Source of the DNA: Cyanobacteria bacterium OH_CFB_184 | Lineage (GTDB): Bacteria > Cyanobacteriota > Vampirovibrionia > Gastranaerophilales > Gastranaerophilaceae | Reading direction: 5' to 3' | Length of the DNA: 16,687 bases | Assembly (NCBI GenBank): GCA_023414155.1 | Contig: JAEZOG010000177.1 | Location: forward strand, 1 to 16,687 | In this document: one piece after another, positions 6,737 to 14,975 of the stretch | Layout: each line of letters begins with the position of its first letter | How positions within the stretch are numbered: position 1 is the stretch's first letter | Notes under the pieces: model-generated | What the model saw: the letters and a program-made list of their open reading frames with translations, nothing else | Databases searched by the model: none | Told to the model about the DNA's origin: nothing | Made by a program: the position numbers and the translations under genes

Positions 6737-9565
6737 TTATTTAAGCATCTTTTTTAGATACTGACCGGTATATGATTGAGCGCACTCAGCTATTTCTTCA
6801 GGAGTACCTTGAGCTACAAGATAGCCTCCTTTGTCGCCTCCATCTGGTCCAAGGTCGATAATATAATCTGCAGTTTTAATCAAATCCAGATTATGCTCGA
6901 TTATTAAAATAGTATTTCCGTTATCTGCGAGCTTATTCAATATTTTTACAAGCTTATCAAGGTCATACCAGTGTAAACCGACTGTTGGTTCATCTAGCAA
7001 GTACAAAGTCTTTCCTGTTGCCTTTTTATTCAACTCAGCTGCCAGTTTTATCCTTTGAGCTTCACCACCAGATAGAGTTGTTGCGCTTTGCCCCAGTTTA
7101 ATATAATCTAAACCGACATCATAAAGGGTTTGGAGTCTGTTTTTGATTTTTGGGATATTTTCAAAAAACTCAAGAGCTTCTGCAACACTCATATCGAGCA
7201 CTTCAGATATATCTTTGCCTTTGTATTTTACTTCTAAAGTTTCTCTGTTATAACGTTTCCCTTTGCAAACTTCGCATTTTACAAACACGTCAGACAAGAA
7301 GTTCATTTCAATTTTTTTGACGCCATCACCTTTACAAGCTTCGCACCTTCCGCCTTTAACATTGAAGCTGAAACGTCCTTGTTTATAGCCTCTTACTTTT
7401 GATTCTGTTGCTCTTGAAAACAGTTCTCTGATGTGAGTGAAAACGTCAGTATACGTTGCAGGGTTTGACCTTGGGGTTCTACCGATAGGTGATTGGTCAA
7501 TATCAATTACTTTATCAATATGTTCAAAGCCTTTTATTGTCTTTACGCCTTGAGGCTTGGGTTTATTACCTCTTAATTTATGAAGAGCATATTCATAAAT
7601 CAAATCCTGCATCAAGGTAGACTTGCCTGAGCCGCTGACTCCTGTTAGAGCTACTATTTTACCCATTGGAATATCTATATCAAGCGATTTAAGGTTATTT
7701 AAGGTTGCATCATTAACGCTAAGGAATTTTCCGTTGCCTTCTCTTCTTTTTTTAGGAACGGGTATCGATTTTTTACCGCTTAAATATTGTCCTGTAAGAG
7801 ATTCTGGCGCTGACATAATATCCTCGATAGAACCTTCAGCTACGATATGACCGCCATTAATACCTGCTTTAGGACCGATATCTACAATATAATCAGCGTG
7901 GCGTATAGTATCTTCATCGTGCTCGACAACAATAAGTGTATTGCCTAAGTTTCTAAGCCTTAATAGAGTTTTTATAAGCATATCATTGTTTAATTGATGA
8001 AGACCTATTGATGGTTCATCAAGAACATATAAAACACCTGATAGTCCGCTTCCTATTTGAGTAGCCAGCCTAATTCTTTGGGCTTCACCACCAGAGAGAG
8101 TTCCTGCCATTCTTGCTAAATCAATATATCCAAGACCGACATCCAGCAAAAACTTAAGACGGCATCTGATTTCCTCTAATATTTGCTTTGCGATTGTCAA
8201 TTGATAATCAGATAATTCTAAAAATAAAGTTGAGAAGAACTCAAACGCAGCTGATATCTGCATTCTGGATACTTCATCGATATTTTTATCTTTTATAGTG
8301 ACCGCTAGAGAAAAAGGTTTCAGTCTTGCTCCATGGCAAACAGCACAAGGGATTGAAGACATATATTTTTGAATATCATCTCTTATTTCTTCAGAATTTG
8401 TATCATTGTATTTTTTCATGAAATACGGGATTACACCTGAAAAAACTCGATTATTAACAACCCAATCAGTCCCACCAAAGCTCTGATAGTGAAGTTTTAC
8501 CTTTGTTTTACCTGTTCCATATAGAATTATATCCTGATGCTCTTTCGGTAATTGCTCAAATGGAGCATCCATATCAATTTTGTAGTGTTTAGCGACTGAA
8601 GATAAGATTTCTTGATAGTATGAGTTTCCTGTTCTTGCCCAAGGGTAAATAGCACCTTCTCTTAGCGACTTTGTTCTATCTGGAACAATCAAATCAGGGT
8701 TCACCTCAAAATGAGCACCGATACCAGAACAATTAGGACAGGCACCATAAGGACTATTAAAACTGAAAATCCTCGGAGCAAGTTCTTCAAAACTCAAGTT
8801 ACAAGTAGGACATGCCAGTTTTTCGCTGAATATCAATTCTTTACCGTCGACAACATCGACTATCATAAGCCCATCTGCCTTATGCAGGGCTATTTGGCAA
8901 CTATCTGCAATTCTTGACTTAGATGATTGTTTGACTACAATCCTATCAACAACAACGTCTATAGTATGTTTTAAGGTTTTTTGGAGCTGAATATCTTCTT
9001 CATCGATATTGACGATTTCTCCATCTACTCTGAGCCTTACAAACCCTTCTTGCCTTAATTCTTCAATCAGTGATTGAAACTCGCCTTTTTTGCCCCTGAC
9101 AATAGGCGCAATAATCTGGATTTTAGTACCTTCTTTTAGTTTAAGTATTTTATCAACTATTTCATCAATTGTCTGAGGCTTAATTTCACTACCACACTCA
9201 GGACAATGAGGAACGCCAATACGGGCATACAACAATCTTAAGTAATCATGAATTTCTGTAACTGTTCCTACTGTAGAGCGAGGGTTGTTACTTGTAGCTT
9301 TTTGATCAATCGATATAGCAGGAGAAAGCCCTTCTATACTTTCAACATTCGGCTTATCCATTTGTCCCAGAAACTGCCTTGCATAAGTAGAAAGACTTTC
9401 TACATAGCGTCTTTGACCTTCTGCAAAAATAGTATCAAAAGCTAGCGAACTCTTGCCTGAACCACTTACACCGGTAAAAACAATAAGTTCATTTTTAGGT
9501 AATTCTAAATTAACATTCTGTAAATTGTGCTGGTTAGCACCTCTTATAATTATTTTTTCATTCAT
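6737..9565 (-). CDS. uvrA: Excinuclease ABC subunit A
   Basis: UvrA is the damage-sensing ATPase of nucleotide excision repair; it loads UvrB on distorted DNA. The 942-residue length is standard. Two ABC modules are complete: Walker A GVSGSGKS at 33-40 and again at about 643-650, LSGGEAQR signatures at 490-497 and 831-838, and LDEPS/LDEPT Walker B segments near 515 and 857. Two CxxC...CxxC zinc sites are intact: C252/C255 with C276/C279, and C741/C744 with C764/C767. The [15 protein letters not shown] and [13 protein letters not shown] hallmarks are present. The start has no obvious ribosome site, and the gene lies 21 bases after the response regulator. It is probably the last gene of that operon. 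Confidence 0.98.
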   Translation of the reverse strand: MNEKIIIRGANQHNLQNVNLELPKNELIVFTGVSGSGKSSLAFDTIFAEGQRRYVESLSTYARQFLGQMDKPNVESIEGLSPAISIDQKATSNNPRSTVGTVTEIHDYLRLLYARIGVPHCPECGSEIKPQTIDEIVDKILKLKEGTKIQIIAPIVRGKKGEFQSLIEELRQEGFVRLRVDGEIVNIDEEDIQLQKTLKHTIDVVVDRIVVKQSSKSRIADSCQIALHKADGLMIVDVVDGKELIFSEKLACPTCNLSFEELAPRIFSFNSPYGACPNCSGIGAHFEVNPDLIVPDRTKSLREGAIYPWARTGNSYYQEILSSVAKHYKIDMDAPFEQLPKEHQDIILYGTGKTKVKLHYQSFGGTDWVVNNRVFSGVIPYFMKKYNDTNSEEIRDDIQKYMSSIPCAVCHGARLKPFSLAVTIKDKNIDEVSRMQISAAFEFFSTLFLELSDYQLTIAKQILEEIRCRLKFLLDVGLGYIDLARMAGTLSGGEAQRIRLATQIGSGLSGVLYVLDEPSIGLHQLNNDMLIKTLLRLRNLGNTLIVVEHDEDTIRHADYIVDIGPKAGINGGHIVAEGSIEDIMSAPESLTGQYLSGKKSIPVPKKRREGNGKFLSVNDATLNNLKSLDIDIPMGKIVALTGVSGSGKSTLMQDLIYEYALHKLRGNKPKPQGVKTIKGFEHIDKVIDIDQSPIGRTPRSNPATYTDVFTHIRELFSRATESKVRGYKQGRFSFNVKGGRCEACKGDGVKKIEMNFLSDVFVKCEVCKGKRYNRETLEVKYKGKDISEVLDMSVAEALEFFENIPKIKNRLQTLYDVGLDYIKLGQSATTLSGGEAQRIKLAAELNKKATGKTLYLLDEPTVGLHWYDLDKLVKILNKLADNGNTILIIEHNLDLIKTADYIIDLGPDGGDKGGYLVAQGTPEEIAECAQSYTGQYLKKMLK

Positions 9566-9586
9566 AAAAATATTATTGCATAAAAG

Positions 9587-10297
9587 CTATTTTTGGATGC
9601 CTTCGGGCATGAGCCTGTAGCCACCGCCATATATAGTTTCGATGTACTTTTTACCGTCGGAAATTTTATCTAATTTTGCCCTTATATGGCGGATATGAAC
9701 CCTTATTGTTTCAACATCATCATCAGGCATATAACCCCAGATTTCAGTTAGAATCTTAGATGAAGGCACCATATTTCCATAATTTTGTACCAATAAGTTT
9801 AATATTTCAAACTCTATTGGAGTAATTTTTGCGACCTTTTCTCTAATCTTTACTGAATAAATTTCAGGAAGCAACGTAATATCCCCGATAGTCAGTATCT
9901 CTTTTGTAGCTAGTGACTTAGGTATTTGGTTAGTTCTTTTTAAAAGAGCTTTTATTCTTGCCGTTAACTCTTCTATTTCAAATGGTTTTACCAAATAGTC
10001 ATCCACACCAATGTCAAAACCTTTAATTTTATCCTGAAGCATATTTAATGCAGTAAGCATAAGAATAGGAATTTCTTTAGTCGACTCATTTTCCCTTATT
10101 CTTTTTGCAACCGTATACCCATCTACTTCAGGCATCATAACATCAAGAACTATAACATCAGGCTGCTCTTGTTTTGCAATAGCATAGCCTTTAATGCCGT
10201 CTAATGCACTAAAAACCTTATAACCTACTAGCTCTAGGTTAATTTTTATAAGTTCATTAATCGATTCATCATCATCTATGACTAATATCTTGTTCAT
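9587..10297 (-). CDS. OmpR/PhoB-family response regulator (orphan)
   Basis: A receiver domain (1-118) is followed by a winged-helix DNA-binding domain (about 135-232). The receiver is complete: acidic pocket D8-D10, phospho-acceptor D52 in VLDVMMPEVDGY, T82 in LTAL and K104 in DDYLVKPFE. The output domain has TPIEFEILNLL, VETIRVHIRHIRAKLD and the TIYGGGYRL hairpin. The 236-residue length and style resemble cyanobacterial RpaB-like regulators, but that is family likeness only. No histidine kinase gene lies near it. It sits 22 bases after the aminotransferase and 21 before uvrA, so it is probably co-transcribed with both. The ATG has AAAGAG upstream. Confidence 0.92.
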   Translation of the reverse strand: MNKILVIDDDESINELIKINLELVGYKVFSALDGIKGYAIAKQEQPDVIVLDVMMPEVDGYTVAKRIRENESTKEIPILMLTALNMLQDKIKGFDIGVDDYLVKPFEIEELTARIKALLKRTNQIPKSLATKEILTIGDITLLPEIYSVKIREKVAKITPIEFEILNLLVQNYGNMVPSSKILTEIWGYMPDDDVETIRVHIRHIRAKLDKISDGKKYIETIYGGGYRLMPEGIQK

Positions 10298-10319
10298 GTT
10301 TCTCTTTTACTGTGTATCT

Positions 10320-11507
10320 TTAATTGTATTTTATTCCATGTTGCTCAAATCTATCAAGAGCTTCGTTAATTTTTTCATCAGGCTGAACTGTAGAAAGCCT
10401 AAAATATCCATCTGAATAGTTTCCAAATGCTATTCCTGGAGTAAGAACTACTCCTGTTTTATCAAGAACCATTTTGCAAAACTCTTTGGATGTATATCCG
10501 TTTGGAACTTTTAACCAAAAATACATTGTTGCTTGCATTTTTTGAACATTCCAACCCAGCTTAGAAAGTCTATCTATTAGAAGGTTTCTTCTTCTTTGAT
10601 AATTTTCAACCGTTGGAGTAACAAAAGAATAATCCATATTCAAAGCTTTTATAGCAGCATCTTGAACGATTGTAGCAGTACCATAATCCATATTTGTTTT
10701 CATTGCGTAAATCGCATCGATGTATTCTTTCCTGCCGACTACAAAACCGATTCTCCAACCAGCCATATTAAATGTTTTAGAGAAAGAATGAAATTCAACT
10801 GCAATATCTTTTGCGCCTTCAATTTCAAAAATACTAGTCGGGCGATACCCATCGTAACAGATTTCACCATAAGCTAAATCAGAAACAAGTAATATGCTGT
10901 GTTTTTTACAATAAGCTACCATTTTTTCTAAAAATTCTCTTGGAGCAATAGCACCAGTTGGATTATTTGGATAGTTAATAAAAAACAATTTAGCTTTTCT
11001 AGCCACTTCTTCAGGTATAGAATCTATGTCAGGAAGAAAGTTATTCTCTTCAGTTAATGGAACGTGATAAACTTCACCACTAGAAATCCAAGTACCTCTT
11101 GAAAGAACAGGATAATATGGATCAGGAACGATATTTATATCTCCTGGGTTTGTAAAAGCTAAAGCAATGTTAGCAAGTCCTTCTTTGGCCCCACTAAGGG
11201 TTTGGACTTCTGTATCCGGGTCAATATCCACATTGTGTCTTGATTTCATCCACTTGGAAATGTGGTCTCTGAATTCTTTTTTTCCTCTAAAATCAGGATA
11301 ACCGTGGCTTTCCACCTTACAAATAGATTCAATAGCAGCATCCACAACAGGTTTAGCAGTAGCTCCATCTGGATTACCGATACTCAAATCAATCAAATTC
11401 ATTCCCTTTGCTTTTGCTTCTTCTTTCCACTCAGCAAGCTCAGCAAAGATATATTTCGGTATATTCAAAATCTTATCAGACGGTTTTATCATTATATTAG
11501 TTTCCAT
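10320..11507 (-). CDS. dapL: Class I/II aminotransferase, probably LL-diaminopimelate aminotransferase
   Basis: This is a 395-residue PLP enzyme of fold type I. The PLP lysine is K244 in SFSKTFNMAGWRIGF. NYPNNPTGA (178-186), SDLAYGEICYDG (209-220) and the substrate-carboxylate arginine in GYFRLST near the C-terminus complete the active site. The N-terminal PKYIFAELAEWKEEAKAKG and DLSIGNPD stretches match the DapL2 group. That group converts tetrahydrodipicolinate directly to LL-diaminopimelate for lysine and peptidoglycan. Related alanine or aspartate aminotransferases cannot be fully excluded. AAGGAG (11520-11515) lies seven bases before the first ATG, which favours it over the second ATG at codon 6. 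The response regulator follows after 22 bases. Confidence 0.85.
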   Translation of the reverse strand: METNIMIKPSDKILNIPKYIFAELAEWKEEAKAKGMNLIDLSIGNPDGATAKPVVDAAIESICKVESHGYPDFRGKKEFRDHISKWMKSRHNVDIDPDTEVQTLSGAKEGLANIALAFTNPGDINIVPDPYYPVLSRGTWISSGEVYHVPLTEENNFLPDIDSIPEEVARKAKLFFINYPNNPTGAIAPREFLEKMVAYCKKHSILLVSDLAYGEICYDGYRPTSIFEIEGAKDIAVEFHSFSKTFNMAGWRIGFVVGRKEYIDAIYAMKTNMDYGTATIVQDAAIKALNMDYSFVTPTVENYQRRRNLLIDRLSKLGWNVQKMQATMYFWLKVPNGYTSKEFCKMVLDKTGVVLTPGIAFGNYSDGYFRLSTVQPDEKINEALDRFEQHGIKYN

Positions 11508-11565
11508 TATATTTCTCCTTAATATTATATACGTTATTTTTTAAAATTCATAAACCCTTTTTAAA

Positions 11566-11739
11566 TTACAAATGTAGCCTTGCGGCAAGTTTAAGAGCCA
11601 ATTGATCACAAAACTGTATTGATAGATGAATTTTTATAAAACTATACTTTAAAAATTGTCTTAAAATCACACTTGTCGTTGAAACAAGCACCATAATAAG
11701 TGACAAATTAATTGTATTTATACTAACTGTATTATTCAT
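11566..11739 (-). CDS. Small ORF of 57 residues coupled to the glycosyltransferase
   Basis: A short open frame fills a gap that otherwise has no gene. It begins MNNTVSINTINLSLIMVL and ends LAARLHL before TAA at 11568-11566. A hydrophobic stretch (about residues 10-26) could be a single membrane span, and the C-terminal half is basic and amphipathic. The best evidence is at its start. AAGG of AAGGTAAAAATG is built on the stop codon of the upstream glycosyltransferase (11749-11747), with good spacing, as in coupled genes. I recognise no family. It may be a real small membrane protein or a chance frame in a leader region. The next gene starts 58 bases downstream. Confidence 0.4.
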   Translation of the reverse strand: MNNTVSINTINLSLIMVLVSTTSVILRQFLKYSFIKIHLSIQFCDQLALKLAARLHL

Positions 11740-11746
11740 TTTTACC

Positions 11747-12718
11747 TTATTTTTGTTGGCTAGTTAATTTAATAATTCTTTCCGCGCGCTGCTTGAATGT
11801 ATGGTTATTTACGACACATCTTCTACCGTTACGCGCTATAGATTGAGCGATATTTAAGTTCTGTAGATAGAAATCAATTTTATCAATTAATTCATAATCA
11901 TTTTGATAGACATCAACCTCTTTTCCGACCTCGAAATGATTGTATATTTCAGGCATATAGTCAGTCAAAAGAAAACCGCTGCTCGCTAAAACTTCAAAAA
12001 CTCTATAGCTTATGTTGTCTTTTCCTTGATCTGTGATGTTGATATTAACTTTTGTAGTGTTGTAAACTTTTGCAAGCTCATCTTCACTACTTATAAAACC
12101 CTTGTAGGATTTTTTATACAACTCAATCTCTTCAATGTTTAAAAGATTATTCTTTAAAAGTTCATCAATGCTTCTTTGAAAATGATCTTCTCTACAATAT
12201 AAGCTGAGTTTGCCGTACATTTTAATTAATAACGAGAGTATTTTCTGTCTTTTTTCTGTAATTGGAGCACCTACAAAAGAAATAGCATGTTCATATCCTT
12301 CAAACGAAGTTTTATACAACTTGGGATCAACAGCCAGTGGCAAGTAATGAGAGTTTTTAAATTCAGATACTAACTCTTTATCCCAAATAAAAACTTCTTT
12401 TTTTGCTTTTTTTAAAATATCATATAATTCTGGACAATCATCAGAAGCGATTTTACTTTTAGGTTCATCTGCAAAGTAATGAATGAATTTGTAATCTTTA
12501 TTATTTAACAAATCTTTCGATAATTCTTGATTTACTAAATAGCCATAGCAATAACCAAATATGTAATCAGGATTAAATGTTTTTATATCTTCAAAAGTTG
12601 TTTCTTGCACATCTTTTTCTAGCACGTAAAAACCAAGCTTTTTGAAGCCTTCAGCGAAACCTCTTGTAATAAGGCCGCCTAGTATACTTTTTGGTGATGT
12701 TATAAATAGCTTTTGCAT
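11747..12718 (-). CDS. CgeB-like glycosyltransferase (family 1)
   Basis: This protein looks like the CgeB/DUF3880 group of cytoplasmic glycosyltransferases that act on spore coat, cell-surface or maturation glycans. The N-terminal half (LFITSPKSILGGLITRGFAEGF) is a Rossmann-type opening. The last ~110 residues carry the Glyco_trans_1_2 pattern: KVNINITDQGKDNISYRVFE, then LASSGFLLTDY, GKEVDVY and a closing NHTFKQRAERII. The start chosen at 12718 (MQKLF) is supported by TTAGGA five bases upstream and by a TATAAT at 12762-12757. The longer frame from 12739 adds seven residues but has no ribosome site. Donor and acceptor are unknown. It appears to open a minus-strand operon with the small ORF. 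Confidence 0.7.
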   Translation of the reverse strand: MQKLFITSPKSILGGLITRGFAEGFKKLGFYVLEKDVQETTFEDIKTFNPDYIFGYCYGYLVNQELSKDLLNNKDYKFIHYFADEPKSKIASDDCPELYDILKKAKKEVFIWDKELVSEFKNSHYLPLAVDPKLYKTSFEGYEHAISFVGAPITEKRQKILSLLIKMYGKLSLYCREDHFQRSIDELLKNNLLNIEEIELYKKSYKGFISSEDELAKVYNTTKVNINITDQGKDNISYRVFEVLASSGFLLTDYMPEIYNHFEVGKEVDVYQNDYELIDKIDFYLQNLNIAQSIARNGRRCVVNNHTFKQRAERIIKLTSQQK

Positions 12719-12756
12719 ATGATTCCTAAGTTTGTTCAAATGTGAATGCTGTTTTT

Positions 12757-12762
12757 ATTATA
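12757..12762 (-). promoter_or_regulatory. Candidate -10 box for the CgeB-like gene
   Basis: TATAAT on the minus strand lies between the rpsP terminator and the gene. Transcription starting about seven bases downstream, near 12750, leaves room for the ribosome site at the 12718 start but almost none for the 12739 start. I find no good -35 box. Confidence 0.35.
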
Positions 12763-12803
12763 AATCCTTGTCTTGATAATACCTTCGTTTAAAAAGTCTA
12801 TAT

Positions 12804-12835
12804 AATAAAAATACCGCCTTATAAATAAAGCGGTA
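12804..12835 (-). terminator. Intrinsic terminator of rpsP
   Basis: Read on the minus strand, TACCGCTTTA (12835-12826) pairs with TAAGGCGGTA (12821-12812) around a TTTA loop. That is ten pairs with one G-U. It is followed by TTTTTATT. It separates rpsP from the glycosyltransferase gene. Confidence 0.85.
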
Positions 12836-12864
12836 AATAAGTGTTCTCTTTCCCTGTAAACTTA

Positions 12865-13257
12865 TTATTCAGCTGTTTCTTCAGCCGCCTCTACCGCTTC
12901 TTCGCTGGCTTTGGCTGCGGCTGCTTCTGCAAGAGCTTTTTCTGCTGCTTCTTTTTCAGCTGCTAATTTTGCTTGAGCTTTTTTCGATAATTTTTCAGTA
13001 GTTTTAGCTTTGTAAACTAATTTACCTTCATCATCAGCGTTAGCAATTAAATATTTAACTGTTTCTGTTGGTTGAGCACCTTTTGTCATCCAATCTAAAG
13101 CAGCAACTTTATCAAGTTTCATTTCTTTTGTTTTTGGATTGTAGTGACCTAATTGTTGAATTGGTGCTGACTCACGTCTTGTTGTTGAATTAACAACTAC
13201 TATTCTGTATACTGGATTTTTTTTGCATCCTAATCTTTTTAATCTAATTTTAACCAT
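12865..13257 (-). CDS. rpsP: 30S ribosomal protein S16, with C-terminal extension
   Basis: S16 is an early-binding 30S assembly protein. The conserved core is unmistakable: MVKIRLKRLGCKKNPVYRIV, then RRESAPIQQLGHYNP and LDWMTKGAQPTETV. The core ends near residue 85. A further 45 or so residues form an Ala/Glu/Lys-rich helix-prone tail (for example EKEAAEKALAEAAAAKASEE), making 130 residues against about 80-90 in many bacteria. Such tails are known in some phyla. AAGGAG lies 11 bases before the ATG, a little far. The common rpsP neighbours (rimM, trmD, ffh) are absent; the gene is alone and ends in its own terminator. Confidence 0.97.
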   Translation of the reverse strand: MVKIRLKRLGCKKNPVYRIVVVNSTTRRESAPIQQLGHYNPKTKEMKLDKVAALDWMTKGAQPTETVKYLIANADDEGKLVYKAKTTEKLSKKAQAKLAAEKEAAEKALAEAAAAKASEEAVEAAEETAE

Positions 13258-13517
13258 GCCGGTCAGTTCTCCTTGTTACAACTGTAAATTCGTACACCGT
13301 ATATTGGTGTATCAGCCGCCTTTCTCAAAACAGTTACAGAGGATAAGTGTTTCAAGATCGTATAACTATATAATCACAAGGATAATTTATAATCAAGCAA
13401 TCTTCAAATTTTTTTATATAGTACCGGCGGATTCCATAAGATTAATAAAAATATACTTATGAATAATATAAATAATTTATGATATAATTCATAATACAAT
13501 CAGAGAGGAGTTTTCAA
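13258..13517. promoter_or_regulatory. Divergent upstream region of rpsP and the fliO-like gene
   Basis: This 260-base gap must hold promoters for both directions. The rpsP leader contains a small hairpin (TACACC at 13293-13298 pairing with GGTGTA at 13306-13311). No clear rpsP promoter was found; the minus-strand AT-rich stretch around 13360-13405 is the likeliest place. The 79-residue frame crossing the gap looks like chance. Confidence 0.4.
13480..13488 (+). promoter_or_regulatory. Extended -10 promoter of the fliO-neuB operon
   Basis: TGATATAAT combines the TGN extension with a perfect TATAAT. Transcription would start near 13495, just ahead of the strong AGAGGAG (13504-13510) that serves the ATG at 13518. 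A -35 match is poor, as is usual for extended -10 promoters. Confidence 0.5.
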
Positions 13518-14075
13518 ATGAAAAAACTGTCTAGCTTTATACTTGGGATTATGCTGCTAAGTTCTTGCGCATATGCTATTCCTGAAGTTTTGACAGAACC
13601 AATGAAGGAAGTGTTAAAACAAGCTCCTGCGATGCCAAGTATTGCAAACGTTGTATTATCAACATTATTTATGGTTTTGATAATATATGTTGTTGCATTT
13701 ACTTATCAAAAACTAAATTCATATAATTCAAAAAGGTTCTCTGATCAAAGTGAAAAAGCACTTAATTTAAACAAAATGAAAATAACAAATTGCTTGTCAT
13801 TAGGACCAAATAAGTGTTTATACATCGTAGAAGTCAATGAAAAGTTTTTAGTAGTTGGTTCTACACAAACTCAAATTAATCTTTTAAAAGAATTTGATAA
13901 AAAAGATTTACAAAAAATAATAGATGCCCACACTGGAGCCACTCACGTTGAAAAAATAAAACCGGAAGTTATAGAAGAAGGCCTCAAAACGCTATTTCCT
14001 AAGGAAGAAGAAATAATCGAAACTAAGAAAGAAGATGATGTGGATTTTGAAGAAATCTACAAAAAATATATTTAA
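13518..14075 (+). CDS. fliO: FliO-like flagellar biosynthesis protein
   Basis: FliO is a small membrane protein that helps assemble the FliP/Q/R core of the flagellar export gate. The 185-residue chain has a signal-like N-terminus (1-20), a periplasmic stretch, one membrane span (about 42-64) and a cytoplasmic domain. The cytoplasmic part (86-125) fits the FliO pattern: MKITNCLSLGPNKCLYIVEV, then a GSTQTQINLLKEF segment. The tail (155-185) is rich in Glu and Lys. LLSSC at 13-17 also resembles a lipobox, so it could be a lipoprotein; a cut after AYA is the alternative. No fliP, fliQ or fliR is visible. It heads an operon, 18 bases before neuB. The family call is from pattern only. Confidence 0.68.
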   Translation: MKKLSSFILGIMLLSSCAYAIPEVLTEPMKEVLKQAPAMPSIANVVLSTLFMVLIIYVVAFTYQKLNSYNSKRFSDQSEKALNLNKMKITNCLSLGPNKCLYIVEVNEKFLVVGSTQTQINLLKEFDKKDLQKIIDAHTGATHVEKIKPEVIEEGLKTLFPKEEEIIETKKEDDVDFEEIYKKYI

Positions 14076-14093
14076 GAGAAAATAGGGGTTTAT

Positions 14094-14975
14094 ATGTCAA
14101 AAAGTGTTAAAATTGGTGATAAGTTAGTAGGACAAACTAAGCATTGTTTTATTGTCGCTGAAATCGGAATTAATCACAACGGTTCCGTTAACCTTGCAAA
14201 AAAGCTTATTGATATTGCAGTAATGGCTGATTGCGATGCTGTAAAATTTCAAAAAAGAACCATTGATGTAGTATACACTCAAGAAGAACTCGCTCTTCCA
14301 AGACCAAGTGTGTTTGGTGAAACAAACGGCGACCTAAAAAGAGGATTAGAGTTTGGCTATGAAGAATATGCAGAAATCGACAGATACTGCAAACAAAAAG
14401 GTATAATGTGGTTTGCATCATGCTGGGATGAAGAATCAGTTGATTTTATCGATCAGTTTGACCCACCTTGCTACAAAGTATCATCTGCATCTATCACTGA
14501 TGATGCGTTGTTAAAACACACAAAAAGCAAAGGTAAACCGATTCTTATTTCTACAGGAATGAGTACTCTTGAAGAAATTGATCATGCAATCGAAATATTA
14601 GGCGAAGATAACACGATTATTTATCATTGCACATCTACATATCCAACAGAAAATAACGAAATTAATTTAGCTTGTATTCAGACTTTAAACAACCGTTATA
14701 ACTGCCCAATCGGTTATTCTGGGCATGAACGAGGAATTACCCCATCGATATTATCAGTAGTATACGGTGCAGTATCTGTAGAAAGACATATAACAACAGA
14801 TAGAGCGCTTTGGGGTTCTGATCAGGCGGCAAGCCTTGAGCCATCAGGCTTATTTAGAATGGTAAGAGATATAAGAAATATTCCTGTAATCGCTGGTAAC
14901 GGCGAAAAAATCGTTTATGACTCAGAAAAACCAATCATTAAAAAATTAAGAAGGGTTAAAACAAACTGTGTTTAA
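14094..14975 (+). CDS. neuB: NeuB-family sugar-acid synthase, without SAF domain
   Basis: NeuB enzymes condense phosphoenolpyruvate with an amino or neutral hexose to make nine-carbon sugar acids (sialic, legionaminic, pseudaminic acid or KDN). The TIM-barrel is complete: FIVAEIGINHNGS (19-31), DAVKFQKR (48-55), WFASCWDEESVDF (106-118), YKVSSASI (127-134), LISTGMST, YHCTSTYPT and GYSGHERGI. H211 and H232 (ERHIT) are spaced like the metal-binding histidines of NeuB. The chain stops at 293 residues, after KKLRRVK. The C-terminal SAF/antifreeze domain of ordinary NeuB (about 340-350 residues) is missing, yet nothing looks frameshifted. AGGGG lies five bases before the ATG. It overlaps the next gene by eight bases. 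The exact product is not decidable. Confidence 0.85.
   Translation: MSKSVKIGDKLVGQTKHCFIVAEIGINHNGSVNLAKKLIDIAVMADCDAVKFQKRTIDVVYTQEELALPRPSVFGETNGDLKRGLEFGYEEYAEIDRYCKQKGIMWFASCWDEESVDFIDQFDPPCYKVSSASITDDALLKHTKSKGKPILISTGMSTLEEIDHAIEILGEDNTIIYHCTSTYPTENNEINLACIQTLNNRYNCPIGYSGHERGITPSILSVVYGAVSVERHITTDRALWGSDQAASLEPSGLFRMVRDIRNIPVIAGNGEKIVYDSEKPIIKKLRRVKTNCV

Noticed and set aside
11508..11565. TATAAT at 11529-11524 as the promoter of the aminotransferase gene
   Set aside because: It is so close to AAGGAG (11520-11515) that the transcript would start inside the ribosome site, and no -35 box fits; I left it out of the feature list, though it could still act weakly.
6737..12718. A mobile or recently acquired island in the minus-strand block
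   Set aside because: No integrase, transposase, inverted terminal repeats or attachment site was seen, and the genes are housekeeping or ordinary metabolic types with base use like their neighbours.
13223..13462. A 79-residue plus-strand frame across the rpsP upstream region
   Set aside because: It starts at a TTG inside the antisense of the rpsP N-terminus, has no ribosome site, and its composition is like translated AT-rich intergenic DNA.
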